64,000 bases of DNA, taken from Rhizoctonia solani (lineage: Eukaryota > Basidiomycota > Agaricomycetes > Cantharellales > Ceratobasidiaceae). The notes beneath the pieces were generated by a model. It did not search any database. It worked only from the letters and a program-made list of their open reading frames with translations, and was not told the DNA's origin. This document shows positions 23,396 to 35,184 of this stretch, one piece after another (positions within the stretch are counted from its first letter, which is position 1; every line of letters starts with the position of its first letter). Where the stretch lies: contig NC_057385.1 in assembly GCF_016906535.1 (NCBI RefSeq), positions 2,666,001 to 2,730,000 of the forward strand. Reading direction: 5' to 3'. The position numbers and the translations under genes were made by a program.

Positions 23396-26239
23396 ATGAC
23401 CACCGTACCCAATGCCTCAGCATTTCAGCGTGTCCCACTACATCCCCGCGATGTTGGAATACTAAGTGCCTTGATACTATGTTTCCGACCAGCTAATTCG
23501 ACCTACGCCCAGGCGCCATCTGTTGAGACGTCCGTCATGATACATGTATTGAGAGTTTGTGCATTAGAGGTCTCCGGGGTACGTTGTCTATTGCTTCACC
23601 GGATATTGGCTTATCTTCGGGTAGCTTTCAGAGCCTTCATCATTCAAGGATATGTACAACAAGTTCTCTCAATGTCCCAGGCAGCGAGGCGACAGGCTGC
23701 ATGAATTCTTGAATATATGGCAGAGGGATGTACGTATTCGCCAAACTATAAATATCTACCACATGCTGATCCATCTAGTATTGTGCAGAGAAAGTTTCAA
23801 AGTGATCCTGGCAGCATGTCTGACTTATTTTGGAGTGAGCATTGGAGTGTTTATTGCGAGTGCGTGCACTAATGGAGAGGGCAGACGTGGACACGTTGAT
23901 CGATCCTGGTGGAGATGTATGTACCCAGACATCGCTTGACACCCTTGACTCATACCACATGCTAGGTCTCAAAACAAACCTACCCTATCGTAAGTACGAT
24001 CACTTCTGAGAGGGAAAGTGGGAAAGTCTGTAACTAGATTACAGGACCGTCGCTCCCTTTTCGGGATCACCGTCCGGCGGGCTCGAATAAACTGGGTTAA
24101 ACTATCATTTCAAGGCCAAGTCGAGTTTGTGAAGCTGTATCAGGCATGGTTGAGGGGCGAATGGGTCGGGAGGAACTTACCAAGGAGCGAACCAGGTACG
24201 TATCTCATGTACATGGCTCTTTCAATACTTTATTATTAGTTTAGCGAAACTTTACTTGTTTCCTACTCAATCGGATAACATTCATCACGCTCGAATTGAA
24301 GTATATGAGGAGTAGGTTACCGCTCTTGTTAATCAATCCACGCTGACTTTTCCTCTTGTCAGCTATCTTACTTCCCTTGCATCCGGAAATACTCAAACAG
24401 CCACCGAGTCCCTACGAAGGTTCTTTGATCAGCCTCTTACTGACAACGATGATACGTAAGAACATCAATAGTCATTAACTCTAAGCAGAGAGCTAACAAT
24501 GGTATTAGAGGACTACATCAGCACGCGCTATTGAACCTTGCAAGGTTACACTATTGTGTAGGGGAGTTGTTGGGCGGTAGGAGGGTGCGTTTTTCATCTA
24601 TTCATATGGATTATCCCATCAATATCCCTTGCAGGCATTAGAGGAAGCTATCAAAGTATCTCGAGCAGCAAACGATCGAGACACGTTACAGAGATGCATG
24701 GCGTATGTCCATCTTACTGCCTCATCACTGAACTACTTAAAGTATTGGAATGAATAGGTTACTGCGTCGTATTGCTCCATCTGCCGAGTCGCCCCAGGTC
24801 ATTCAAAAAGGAACAGACCCTATCGACATACTGTGGGACATAAAACGTTCAATGGACATGGTAGGCTTTTCTCCTCACTATGGCGGGCGAATAGACAGAA
24901 AAGTATGAGAATAGGGTGAACCTATCCAAGTCGGCTTCTCCAAATTATTTGAATGTATAGGGTGTGAAAGCGCATTACCTACAACTGCCACGGTCGACTA
25001 TTGTGCCAGGTTTTCTGTACAGAGCGCACTCTGGAAGATTGCGGGTAAGCCCTTACTGTTCTGTATTTGTTCGTTTATCTGATATACATTAGGAGTGGAC
25101 TCACTGGCGCAGACCCATTTTAATTTAATCATGACATTCACCACTCCTGGACACGGGTCGGAACCGCGTCTTACAGCACAGCTTGCCAAAGCTCGAGCAC
25201 TCTCTCGACAAGGCAAATCTCAAGAAGCCGTGGTTGGGCTGTTGGATCCCGACGTATGGAGAGGGCTAAATCGGGTACAGAAAGAGACATGGGCGAGAGA
25301 AATTTGGTGCATATTGGAAGGACAGGCTAGGAGACGGTATGTCGAACTCCCCCCCCCCCTTGGTGTTTAATTCTGACAGAGGATCTGGGCAGCGGTCAGG
25401 AAAGATTAACTCGGGAATTCTTTCAGCCACGGAAACCAGCAGATGCTTTGCAAACACAAGTGTTGAGAGAAGATCACATGTTCTTGAGGAGACTCGACCC
25501 AATGAGTCAGCTCCAGAATGCTATAGATGTGATTGTGAGAGACTATATATTCGCATTGCGACTATCTTATTCTTCGTCTATTAGCACTCGCAACAAATTC
25601 CACTCTCACTTCAACCCCTCCTCGACGCACTTTGGACAACAGAATTTAGAGGAACATGGCCACTGTACCGCACCGGAATTGCACTACTTGCAGATCTAGG
25701 CGTTGGACTAGGCATGGCCAGGTCAGGGCGGGAATTTTTGGAGCAATGCATGGCTCAGGTCTATCCTCCCGGCACGCGTTGCAATTCATGGACTGACTGA
25801 TAAATAGATACTGAACGGAGACGACCTTGAACAGCGAGCTTTTGCTTGCTTTACACTCGCTAAATGCATCATGACTGCCGCCAAGGGCGATGGTACGAAT
25901 TTTTCTTTGCTTGTTTGCCTTATGGATCCACTCACATGTACATCGACAGAAGACCCAATTCCTCCCGCTCGAATCCAAGAGCACCTCAAGCTTGCTCTCT
26001 TTTGGCTGCATATCGCCGAGAAGGACTATGCCTCTATCGAGTTTTATACTGGCCGGCTAGACGTCCTCTATACTCTTTCGGTTGTATATCATAATTTGGG
26101 CATGCTACCCGAGCGGGACAGGACAGCAAGTTTGCATGCAGAGGTCGAGAAAAAGAGGGTCGAGATGGTGAGGAAAGATGCGGACGAAGAGTTGAGAGAT
26201 GTATGGGAGATCGTTTGTGAAATCGCGGCAAGAGACTAA
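23396..26239 (+). CDS. APC5: Anaphase-promoting complex subunit 5 (TPR protein)
   Basis: Apc5 is a TPR scaffold in the platform of the APC/C ubiquitin ligase, acting in the nucleus to drive mitotic exit. The start at 23396 gives MTTVPNASAF followed by LHPRDVGILSALILCF, the usual Apc5 opening. The diagnostic block is in the middle exons: TESLRRFFDQPLTDND, HQHALLNLARLHYCVGELLGG, ALEEAIKVSRAANDRDTLQRC (24370-24705), the Apc5 motif in which a TPR follows an F-D. Later exons read FEFRGTW-type TPR helices and FYTGRLDVLYTLSVVYHNLG before the stop at 26237-26239. There are a dozen or more short exons. I could not fix the joints at 23740-24100 with certainty. An 11-C run (25349-25359) lies inside an intron. 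Confidence 0.8.
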
Positions 26240-26348
26240 ACCGGCTGAATAGAGATCATTCATGCGTTATCTCCAATACATATGCTTTGTCTAGCCACGT
26301 TTTGTTCGGAACTCCAAATTCGAAAGCACTAGTATGGATACACACAAT

Positions 26349-26700
26349 TCAGTTTCGCTTTGCGAGTCTTGCAAGGTGGTAATTAATGGTAGGTCGGGGA
26401 TCCTTTCTTTTCCCGCCCTGTCGCAATCCAACGAGTAAATTCCGCTCCGCAAGGCGCAACCCGACAAGAGACTTACCGATGTCTTCATACACTCGTGTAA
26501 AACTTTCGCAGCTTCGGCGCACGCCCCGGCACTTTTAATATCACCCGAACTAGCCCAGCAACCGAGCATTGTTGCCAATTCAGCTGCGCATGGTGTATTT
26601 ACCGCAGCTGTACAACAGTTTAGTGTGTGCTTTGTTCAGATGAAAGGTAGATGATAGACTTGCCTTTTCGTGGTCTTACTCTCAGGCGCTCGATCTTCAT
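26349..26700 (-). CDS. MRP10: Mitochondrial small-subunit ribosomal protein mS37 (twin CX9C)
   Basis: A 78-residue protein from three exons: 26664-26700, 26477-26607 and 26349-26417 (237 nt with stop). Two CX9C motifs are exact: C19-C29 and C42-C52 (CAAELATMLGC and CAEAAKVLHEC), the Mia40 import signature. The basic start MKIERLRVRPRK and the end TINYHLARLAKRN fit Mrp10/mS37, a mitoribosome small-subunit protein imported to mitochondria. Yeast Mrp10 also ends in a YHxARL motif, as known for the family. The first intron uses a GC donor in the AAAAG|GCAAGT context, with no GT alternative that keeps the frame. It converges on APC5 with 109 nt between stops. Confidence 0.85.
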
Positions 26701-27980
26701 GGTCGCGAGAAAAGCTAATGGGCCCGGCGCTTATTTAGCTATTTGTTATATGGTTTGTGGTGCCAGTCGTCTTGGATAAATGGAATGCCTCGAGAGTGGT
26801 GTGATCTGAACTATTTTCTATAAATATCAGACATGCACAGCGTCTTGATTGTCATGGTGAACGGATATGTAAAGCCCAAAGTGTTATTGTTTTGCTTCAA
26901 AGGATAAAGAAAAAGCATTGAACTCAAACGACCGACTTTAAATTGGGAAGCTCGCGATTAGGATTGGCCACGCGGGAACGCATTTACGGTGGACCGGATA
27001 AAGTATAGACATGACGACACTCATCGATCCGGGCGCAGATCAGTCAATTTTTCATTCGCGACACAGTGAAAAGGGGGCCACTCGGAATGAAAAACTCGTC
27101 TTGAGCTTATCATTTGACAGGGCACGCGGCGTGTGCAAAAAATTATTTTTTGTTCGATTGCTTTGGGTAGGAGCGGCTTCATGTGGTGCTCATAAAAACG
27201 AATGAACTGAGGCGTTTTCAATTGGCGGTTGGGCAAAATGTGGGGGAGGACACTAATATATCGACCTGAAACTCGACCGACGGGCCAGACTTGCCAGACT
27301 CGAAGACCGCATCAGCGATCAGCGCTTCAGGGAACCGGGGAAGGCTCGCATATGGGGCCTGTCCCTTGCCGAGCCTTGGAAAGTATGCCCCACACCCTAG
27401 TCAGAAAGCTTGGTATAACGAGACAAAAGTATGCTAATAGCATAATAGCAATGTATAGAATATTCTCATCACGGTGTGTCGTCGCAACGATGCGATCGTG
27501 CGAGGAAACCCGTTGCAATCGACGCTTCTGGTAGGCTCCTCAAGATAGAAAACCGCCCAATAGCCACGCGCGTTGTCAAGGGACAAGTGTTTCCCCCCGA
27601 GACTTCTCGTTGGCAACCGAATTTGCGAACCGCAGATCGCATGTGATGCAAACCTCATAAAACCCCTGCCTGGGCAATCATTTCTCCTTGTCTCTGGCCA
27701 CTTTCCTCCCTCTTTGGTTTCGGTTTCTCTTCTCGAGTTGACTCTCGATTATTCGTTCTTGGGGTGAGTACACTCTTTACTTTTATTTATATCTTACTCA
27801 TAGTCCTGTAGATCGCCAGCTCTTTGATAGAGTCATACACACTACTAGTCACTCTATCCACTCATTACCTCTGTGAGGACAATACAACGCACGGTCGTTA
27901 TCCTTTCGGCATTTTTCTTCGGCATTTTTTGAACACGTATTATCTTCGTTCTTGTCTCTTTCATTCTCAAAGTCTTTACA
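26701..27980. promoter_or_regulatory. Divergent intergenic region MRP10 / cupredoxin, with probable 5'-UTR intron
   Basis: About 1.28 kb between divergent start codons. The distal part is pyrimidine-rich (27670-27740). A good intron, GTGAGTACAC to CTCATAG at 27764-27803 (40 nt), likely lies in the 5' UTR of the cupredoxin gene. No tRNA or coding sequence recognised. Confidence 0.4.
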
Positions 27981-29393
27981 ATGGTCCGAATTTTTGCTCC
28001 TATCTTCTCGGCGCTCGCGCTCTCCAGCGCAGTCCTCGCTGGTAAGCTCACATATTTACTTGAATCCGAACTTTTATTTATCATTTTATTTAGTTCCTAT
28101 GATGGGAATGAGCTCCGAGCCCTCGGTTTCCGAGCCTGCGCCAGTTGTGGCTAGCTCGTCCTCGTCGTCGCTTATGCACGATGCTACCTCGACGTCGTCA
28201 GCAAATGCACATGTTTCGACAACCACTATGGCGCATGAGGCTACTTCCACATCTGCTGCGATGGGACACGAAACGACAACATCTGCCGCCATGGGTCATG
28301 AGACAACCACCTCTACATCGTCCGCTCCCGCCCATACCACTGCTGCACCCTCGTACGGCTCTGGCTATGCCAATTGGGGAACTGACTTGAACAGCTGCGT
28401 GCAGAGTGAGTTTTAGTTCACTATATGCGGGTTGAAACGAATTCTGACTTTGGTACCAGTGTGCCAAGCCAAGTTTGGTGGTGGATTGTCTTCTGCTTCT
28501 GCTCCTCCCCCGACGACTACCACCGCTGCCCCTGTTGCTGGAACTGGTGCAACCCACACCGTTATTGTCGCTCCTACCAAGGGTGTTCTCCGCTATGTTC
28601 CGTTCGCTGTCAACGCATCTGTTGGTGATACCGTCCGCTTCATGGTTCGTCGGCTGTCCTTTACACATCTCATCCGTAACTGACACGGGTTCTATTATAG
28701 TGGGGCGCTGGACCACATACCGTCACCAAGTCGTCCGCGCTTACTGTCTGCAACAAGTCTGCTGATGCTTCCACTTTTGCTTCCGGCCAGCAAAACGCCT
28801 CGTTTGTCTTTGATCAAGTCGTTAACAACACCGAGCCCACGTTCTTCTTCTGCGCGGTCCCCAACCACTGCCAAAAGGGAATGTTCGGCATCATCAATCC
28901 TCCAAGCGCCCCCGCTGGTTCTGCTACTTCGGTCGGTGCGATGATGTCCACCTGGACTTCTCAGAACCCCGACTTGGCCAAGATGCAAACTGCCGTTGAC
29001 GCGATGGCGATCAACACTCCTGCATACAACTGGGCCTCCAACATGGATGTCTCGTCGATTCCCACCGAAGCTCACCAATCCTTGGTTGAGAACGTGTTCT
29101 ACACTAGGATGTTCTACGCCATGAACACCGGTGCCGACCAGGGTGCTTCTCGTCCTGATGGGCAACCCATCTCTATTCCCAACGACGTGAACACGCTTCT
29201 CACCGGCACTGCTGGCAACCCTGGTGGTGCGAACGGCGCTCCGGCTGGCGCTACCCCATCAGGCACGCCCGTCAGCGCGCCCGTCAACTCTACTCCAAGC
29301 CCCCAGCCTAGCGCTAACGGCGCGGGCAGTGTAGCAGCCTCGTCTGCGCTCATTGCGGCCTTTGCCATCATCTCGTCGCTATTCTTGCTCTAA
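27981..29393 (+). CDS. GPI-anchored cupredoxin (blue-copper-like) extracellular protein
   Basis: Exons 27981-28041, 28094-28405, 28460-28644 and 28701-29393. A signal peptide (MVRIFAPIFSALALSSAVLA) is followed by a Ser/Thr/Ala/His-rich mucin-like stretch with imperfect AMGHETTTS repeats. A cupredoxin domain then starts at THTVIVAPTKGVLRYVPFAVNAS. All four type-1 copper ligands appear in order: His in WGAGPHTV, then Cys, His and Met in FFFCAVPNHCQKGMFG. A Pro/Gly/Ala/Ser linker and a hydrophobic tail (SALIAAFAIISSLFLL) fit a GPI anchor signal. Such proteins are common and often highly expressed cell-wall or surface proteins in agaricomycetes; redox activity is inferred from the ligands only. 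The intron after VRFM has donor GTTCGT. Confidence 0.9.
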
Positions 29394-29739
29394 TCTAGCC
29401 AGAAAGTGTGGTAGCCTCTTGAGTTATTCGTTCCATTTTCATTGTTTTTCTTTGAGATTCCCCCGCACTAGAACGTGTTCTTTTTTTTTTTTAATCCGTG
29501 TTCTTTTCATGCCGTCGTCGGAGGGGTAATAACCCTTTTCCCAGCCATATATTTCAGTGCTGTTGATGAGACGGACAGTTTTCGATTACTTGCTACTTTT
29601 GTGTGTTTACTGGTTCCCATCTATTGAATAGACGAGCTTTCAATTTCCTTTAGCCCCACAAAGCGTGCCTCGACGAAAATAACAACCGTGCAGAAAAACA
29701 GAGTACTCTGAAATTAACACGGGAACAGGGGGATTAACA
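29394..29739. other. Convergent 3' region, cupredoxin / RMP1-like
   Basis: About 346 nt holding both 3' UTRs. It contains a long T run near 29480. No gene seen. Confidence 0.5.
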
Positions 29740-30898
29740 CTAGCCAAAAATATCATCGATCTCGTCCCTCGCTTTCTTCCGCTTCTTTTTTGGCTTTGTT
29801 GACGTGGTGACGGCGGATGCCGCACGAGCCGGCGGTTCTTCACGAATGTTCCTGGGAACGACTTGCGCGCGTGGTGGTTGCGAGGGTAGTGGTGTAGGTG
29901 GAGGTGATGGCGATGACGATGGCGATGGTGGAGATAATGGCGTGGTTGTTTCGACGTCAGGAGGGGGAGGAGAAATTGACAAGGTTAAGTTTGTTGGTGG
30001 GCTGGGTGTCGGTGCTTGTACTACTGGGTTTGGGGATAATGGCTTGATCCGAGGTACAATGTTTCTCTCTACACTGAGTCCGAGGTCTTCATCCATCGTC
30101 ATTCGTATACATTGGAGCACGAATCTCGGGTACATGGTTCAGTGATGGAGTAGGGAGCCTATCTGGTGCCGGAATTGACTGTGATTTTTTGAACCGTTCA
30201 GATATTCTGGTTAGAAGTGATGTAGGTGGCTGCGATGCATGTGAATGTTAATAAATAGCTATATATGGTATTCATGCGTACTTGTAATGCCTGAAATGCT
30301 GCATATACACACGGAGTAATTGTCGAAATGACATCTGAAAGAGCCGATGCTACTGAACTAGCCCGAGAGACTATACCTATCAGCACTATCGTAAGTTGCA
30401 AAAAGGCAGTATTGGACATGGCTAAACAAAATGCACTTTATTGTAGAAATTAGTGTAGGTGAAATGGTAAGTGACCCTGATTTCACACCTATATGCCTTT
30501 TGAAAGGCGGCGATCGCCTAAACAGCGTTCAGGAATGAGTTTTTAAGTTTACATAGGACTTGACGTACAGCTTGTAATAGCGTTCCCATGTCAAGCAGTC
30601 GCTCCAGTATTTGAGCTATGCTGGATACTGGAGGAATTCGAGTCCAAGCACCACTGAACACCTTTTGCCTACAAGACGTTTGTATATCACTCTTCAAGAC
30701 AATAGGAATTATTGAGCTCAAGTCCATACCCTCCAAACGGCTCTCATGAAACATGCCCGCAAGGACTTCGAGCAGTCCAGGTACATTCGTCTCATAGATT
30801 CTCGTAGACATTCTTCTCACAGACACAACACTCCTCCAGAACAAAGATAACCCGTGTTGATTCTTTCCCTTGTAATACACCCGCTCCAGGACGTGCAT
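29740..30898 (-). CDS. RNase MRP subunit RMP1-like protein
   Basis: The first exon has LERVYYKGKNQHGLSLFWRS followed by VVSVRRMSTRI, which is the RMP1/NEPRO signature (a basic N-Q-H motif and an R-R after a W/F helix). A later exon (30300-30420) gives FLQLTIVLIGIVSRASSVASAL, a hydrophobic helix that fits the second RMP1 block. The C-terminus is Pro/Ser-rich and ends PKKKRKKARDEIDDIFG-stop at 29740-29742. RMP1 binds RNase MRP RNA and acts in ITS1 pre-rRNA cleavage in the nucleolus. The start at 30898 (MHVLERV) is the only usable ATG I see; an upstream exon is possible. One joint near 30060-30105 needs either a 37-nt intron (GTATAC...CTCAG) or an indel. Confidence 0.55.
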
Positions 30899-31188
30899 TT
30901 CAGTGAACAACAGCTTCTGAACATTACGTGCGTTTTATGCCCAGCTTTGAGTTGTTTCAGTAGCTGCGCCACAGATGGTATGTCAAGATTATCCCGGCCT
31001 TATAGTCGGCAGAAGCAACAAGTCGAAAGCGTCTTTGAGGCATGCCAGTGGGCCGAAGGTGGGGGAAAATATGATCAGAAGACAAGCGCCAAGAACCGTG
31101 GACCGCGATCTGGTTGAGCGGCTCGGGTATACCACGCTATCGCGGACCCCCGACCTCTCATCCTGGCTGGTTGTATTTCTTGGATTGA
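30899..31188. promoter_or_regulatory. Bidirectional promoter RMP1-like / AP-1 beta
   Basis: About 290 nt between divergent starts. An RMP1 5' exon could lie here: an open frame reads LDIPSVAQLLKQLK on the minus strand but has no ATG. Confidence 0.45.
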
Positions 31189-33792
31189 ATGGCGACTGGA
31201 GGGCAAGATGCCAAGTTCTTTGCTCGTGGAAAGATCCAGGAGTTCCGCAATGAGCTCAAGGAGGCCGAGGCAAAGGATAAGAAATTCGTCAAACGAAAGG
31301 TCATTCTCAAGAAGATAGTAGCCAATATTACTATGGGCAATGACAGTAAGTTCCAGGTACTACTCGTCCCACGCGCTTGTTATTTATTACCATATTTCCT
31401 CAGTGTCGGCCTTGTTCCCGGATGTGGTGCAGTGTATGAGCATTCAGGTCTTGGAAATCAAAAAGAGTGGGTGTCCTGCTTTCAGACGCGTTTCGGCCTG
31501 CTAATATATAGCTCAGTGGTGTATCTTTACCTTGTTAGCTACGGAAAAGGGAAGCCGGACCAGATCAACTTTGCCGTTCAACATTTCCTCCAGGTACATC
31601 TCCTTTACTCTCCCCCTCATACGTACTAAGTTCGGCTGATTGATAGGACTGCGCCGACCGAAATCCTCTCATTCGAGCTCTTGCTATCCGAACAATGTCC
31701 TATATTCCACTTCCCATCGTTACCACCAACCTGATTGACCCCCTACGACACTGTTTAAAAGACCAAGATCCTTATGTCCGGAAAACCGCCGCGATCTGCG
31801 TAGCTAAACTCTACGCACATGATCCTAAGCTCGTGGATAAGCATAACTTCCTGGCCATGCTCCGAGACCTGCTCAAGGACGCGAACCCGACTGTTGTGGC
31901 CAACGCAGTAGCCGCTCTGACTGAAATCAGCGAGAGGAGCGACGACATCTCATTAAAGCTCAGCATTGAGGTTGCAAACAAGCTGATAGCCGCTCTGAAC
32001 GAGTGTTCTGAGTACGTAGCTTGAGTTGCAGTATTTCAGCCGACTAATAGCGCACCAGATGGGGGCAGATATATATTCTCGATTGTTTGCTTTCCTTTGT
32101 CCCTCAGACTACAACTGATGCAGAGGTGCTTGCTGAAAAGATATCCATGCGACTTCAGCATGCAAACTCTGCGGTCGTTTTAACAACTATCAAAATATTG
32201 CTCTATTTAATGAATTACATGGACAACCGGGATGCAATCAACCATCTATGCAAGAAGATGGGACCACCATTAGGTGAGCAGCTGTTAGTGGATTATGAAA
32301 CGTGTAATAACATCCATTCTAGTCACATTACTATCCGCTGGGCCAGAAGTTCAATACGTCGCCCTTAGAAACATCTTGTTGATAATTCAGCGGAGGCCTG
32401 CTGTACTGAAGAACGATGTCAAAGTATTCTTCTGCAAATACAACGACCCTATCTATGTCAAGCTAGCCAAGTTGGAGATTATGTACCGTCTTGCCAGGGA
32501 GGAGAATGCCAAGGCTGTTTTGCTCGAACTCCAAGAGTGGGTTCTCTCAGCTATATCTTATTCTCAAGACTCACATATATTCTAGATACGCCTCAGAAGT
32601 TGACATTGATTTTGTACGCAAAGCGGTACGCACCATGGGGAGACTGGCTATCAAGGTGGCTCCTGCAGCGGACCAGTGTATAGACTCGCTGTTATCCCTC
32701 CTAGAAACCAAAGTCACCTACGTTGTTCAGGAAGCCGTTGTTGTGATAAAGGATATTTTCCGCCGATATCCTAGCAAGTACGAGGGTATTATTCCAACAC
32801 TATGCGAAAACATCGACGCGTTGGACGAGCCAGATGCACGTGCAGCGATGGTTTGGATTATTGGACAGTATGCGGAAAGGATTGACAATGTTGAAGACCT
32901 CATAGAGGATCTTACGCTCAACTTTTTATCCGAGTCTGCCGAAGTGAGTTATCCCCCTTTTGCATTGTACCAGCTATTATTAAATCCATTTTGGTTCATA
33001 GGTTCAATTGGCCTTGCTCACAGCGGTCGTCAAGTTCTTCATCAAGAAACCTGAAAAGGGCAAAGAACTAGTTCCCAAAGTCTTGAAATGGGCAACGGAG
33101 GAAGTCGACAACCCGGATCTCCGAGACCGAGGGTACATGTATTGGCGACTACTGTCTACGGACGCAACTGCGGCCAAGGAGGTCGTATTGGCCGAGAAAC
33201 CGCCGATTTCTACAGATACGGATCGAATGGAGCGAGGTGCTTTGGATCAATTACTTCTGCATGCTGGAACTCTTGGTTCCATCTACCACAAGAATCCAGA
33301 GGCAAGTGTCAAACTCCATATGCACCCTATTTTTTGCTAATACCCCGATTTTAGACCTTTATCCGGACGTCCAAAGGCAAGTGGCTCACGGATAGTCCTG
33401 CCCTCAACCAAGCCTCCCGTGCCGCTTTGGTGCACCGGCCGGAAGATATGCCACTGCTGCCGGCATTGCCCAAGACCACTATTATGCGTGATCGTCCTCC
33501 AGAACCTGGTGAAGAAGTTCCAGGCCTCCAAAACCGATACACCGAAGAAAATAACTCCAGGGCGGATGCAAGCTCGCTGCTCATTGGTGCAGGTGACGAC
33601 GACGAACTTGATAACGGCAACGATGACGACGCCGATGATGATGAGCGTCTGCCGGTTGGGGGAATAGGAGGAGGAAACCGTTCTGTCACAGATCTCAACG
33701 ACCCCTACGCCGGTCTTGGGGGTGCGTTCGCCTCAGATGGTGCAGGGTCTAGTTCTCGAGGAGGGAGACAGCAAGAAGATCTATTGCTGTGA
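31189..33792 (+). CDS. APL2: AP-1 complex beta subunit (beta adaptin)
   Basis: Large subunit of the clathrin adaptor AP-1, sorting cargo between trans-Golgi network and endosomes. It starts [19 protein letters not shown]; the adaptin trunk is strongly conserved: [103 protein letters not shown] HEAT repeats and [15 protein letters not shown]. The protein stops soon after an acidic hinge ([17 protein letters not shown]) and ends [10 protein letters not shown]. There is no C-terminal ear domain, as in yeast Apl2 and unlike animal beta1/beta2. About eight to ten exons, no frame breaks. Assignment to AP-1 rather than AP-2 rests on this short form and is the less certain part. It converges on the OTU gene (117 nt between stops). 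Confidence 0.88.
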
Positions 33793-33909
33793 TGTACACA
33801 CTTTGCAATGCGGATTTCTTTCGGTACCTTGTTGCAAGATGATCGCTCTTTGGTATATTCGGAATTAATACTATTAATACATTGTAGCCTGTTTAGTTAC
33901 AGTAGGTAT

Positions 33910-34955
33910 CTACGCTTTGAGGGCAGCTCGTACTTGTTCCATCCCTGGAATACGATCGACTATAGTTTTAGGTCGCAATGAGTTGTAATGCTGCAGTAGG
34001 TGGTAATGAATTTCCTGTTTGGGCAACAAGAAGTGGGCAGTAACATACCTCTCCTAAACCGTACATGCGTCTATGATAGCTTATCTTGACTGCTGCATCT
34101 GGCTTGACCACTTGGCCATCCTGAGGCCCATGAACCACTACTCTTTGAGGACCAGATTGTACAACATGGATGGGGACCTTGTATGCGTTGGCTAAAGCCG
34201 TAATCTCAGGCTCACCACCCCATGTACCAGTGTCACGAATTCGAGCGCAATATGTGAAACTGTTGGGCGAAAGAAGCCCGGCTGACTCGGCTCCAGCACC
34301 ATCTTCGCCCTCAATGGATGGCAGGAAGGGGATGAAGGAGTCAGGATGAGCGAGCATGTAGTCTGCTGCGGCGTTGCGTGTAGTTGATGGATGTACGGCC
34401 GAAGATGGTATGAGGCCAAGGAGAGCGAGTTGATCTGCTACCGCCGTATAGAGACAATGGCCATCGGGTGGAATCTAAATACTCATTCAAAGTTACATTC
34501 GAAATGAGAATAGAAATATCTATTTACCTCGACCATGTGTAGCCCTTGCGCCTTACACTCCTCCATTATTGCTTCCTCTCCTCCTTTATCTCGCGCTCCA
34601 TCTGCGCTTTGGAAGCCTCATCCACAGCGGGAAGTTCGGCCGCTCGCTGCTCAGCTTTCCTAGTCTGATATAGCGTTAAACAGTGGATCTCGTGGCTCAT
34701 GTGTTGACATGCACTCACCACTCTTGCCTGGAATCGACTCTTGCTATCCTTCTTGGATTTCTCTGCTGCATCAGTCGCTTTGGCACTCTCGACACTTTGG
34801 AGTACTTCCGCTGCCTCTTTCCGAGTTTCCGCATCCCGCGCGTCAAGTTGAGCGAATAGATCATCCTCTAATCCATCATCTTGGCCCGTTGCGGGAGCCG
34901 GTTCGGCGGGTGGTGGTGAGAAACCCTTTTTGATCTTATCCCTCTTTCGTGCCAT
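33910..34955 (-). CDS. OTU2: OTU-family deubiquitinase (OTU2/OTUD6B-like)
   Basis: Cysteine protease that removes ubiquitin; the OTUD6B/Otu2 branch is linked to translation complexes. N-terminus MARKRDKIKKGF, then an acidic and charged coiled-coil-prone region (AEVLQSVESAK, KAEQRAAELPAVDEASKAQMEREIKEERKQ), which is the usual Otu2 extension. The catalytic domain follows: IPPDGHCLYTAVADQL holds the Asp and nucleophilic Cys, GTWGGEPEITALANAYKVPI is the conserved middle block, and SYHRRMYGLGE joined over an intron to HYNSLRP supplies the catalytic His. It ends GMEQVRAALKA-stop at 33910-33912. All catalytic residues are present. The start is 229 nt from the divergent aldo-keto reductase. Confidence 0.9.
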
Positions 34956-35184
34956 TTATATTGAATGGGTTATTATATTACACTGAAGAGAAACTAGTTT
35001 AAAAGTGCAGATAGATTAAAGAAATCCTAGGGTCTGGATGCTGTGGTAGGTAAGGTCGTATAGTTTATAATGATTTCCAATCAAATTTGAGGTCATTCGT
35101 GACGTTTATCGGCGCTTGTCACTACCTGGAGATCTCTAATCAGAGCGACTCTATCATCATTCGTTGCTATACCGAACGTTAACT
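34956..35184. promoter_or_regulatory. Bidirectional promoter OTU2 / aldo-keto reductase
   Basis: 229 nt between divergent start codons; AT-rich near the OTU2 side. Confidence 0.5.

Noticed and set aside
25349..25359. Run of 11 C as a possible regulatory element
   Set aside because: It lies in an intron of APC5 right after the donor; a simple homopolymer with uncertain length is the plain explanation.
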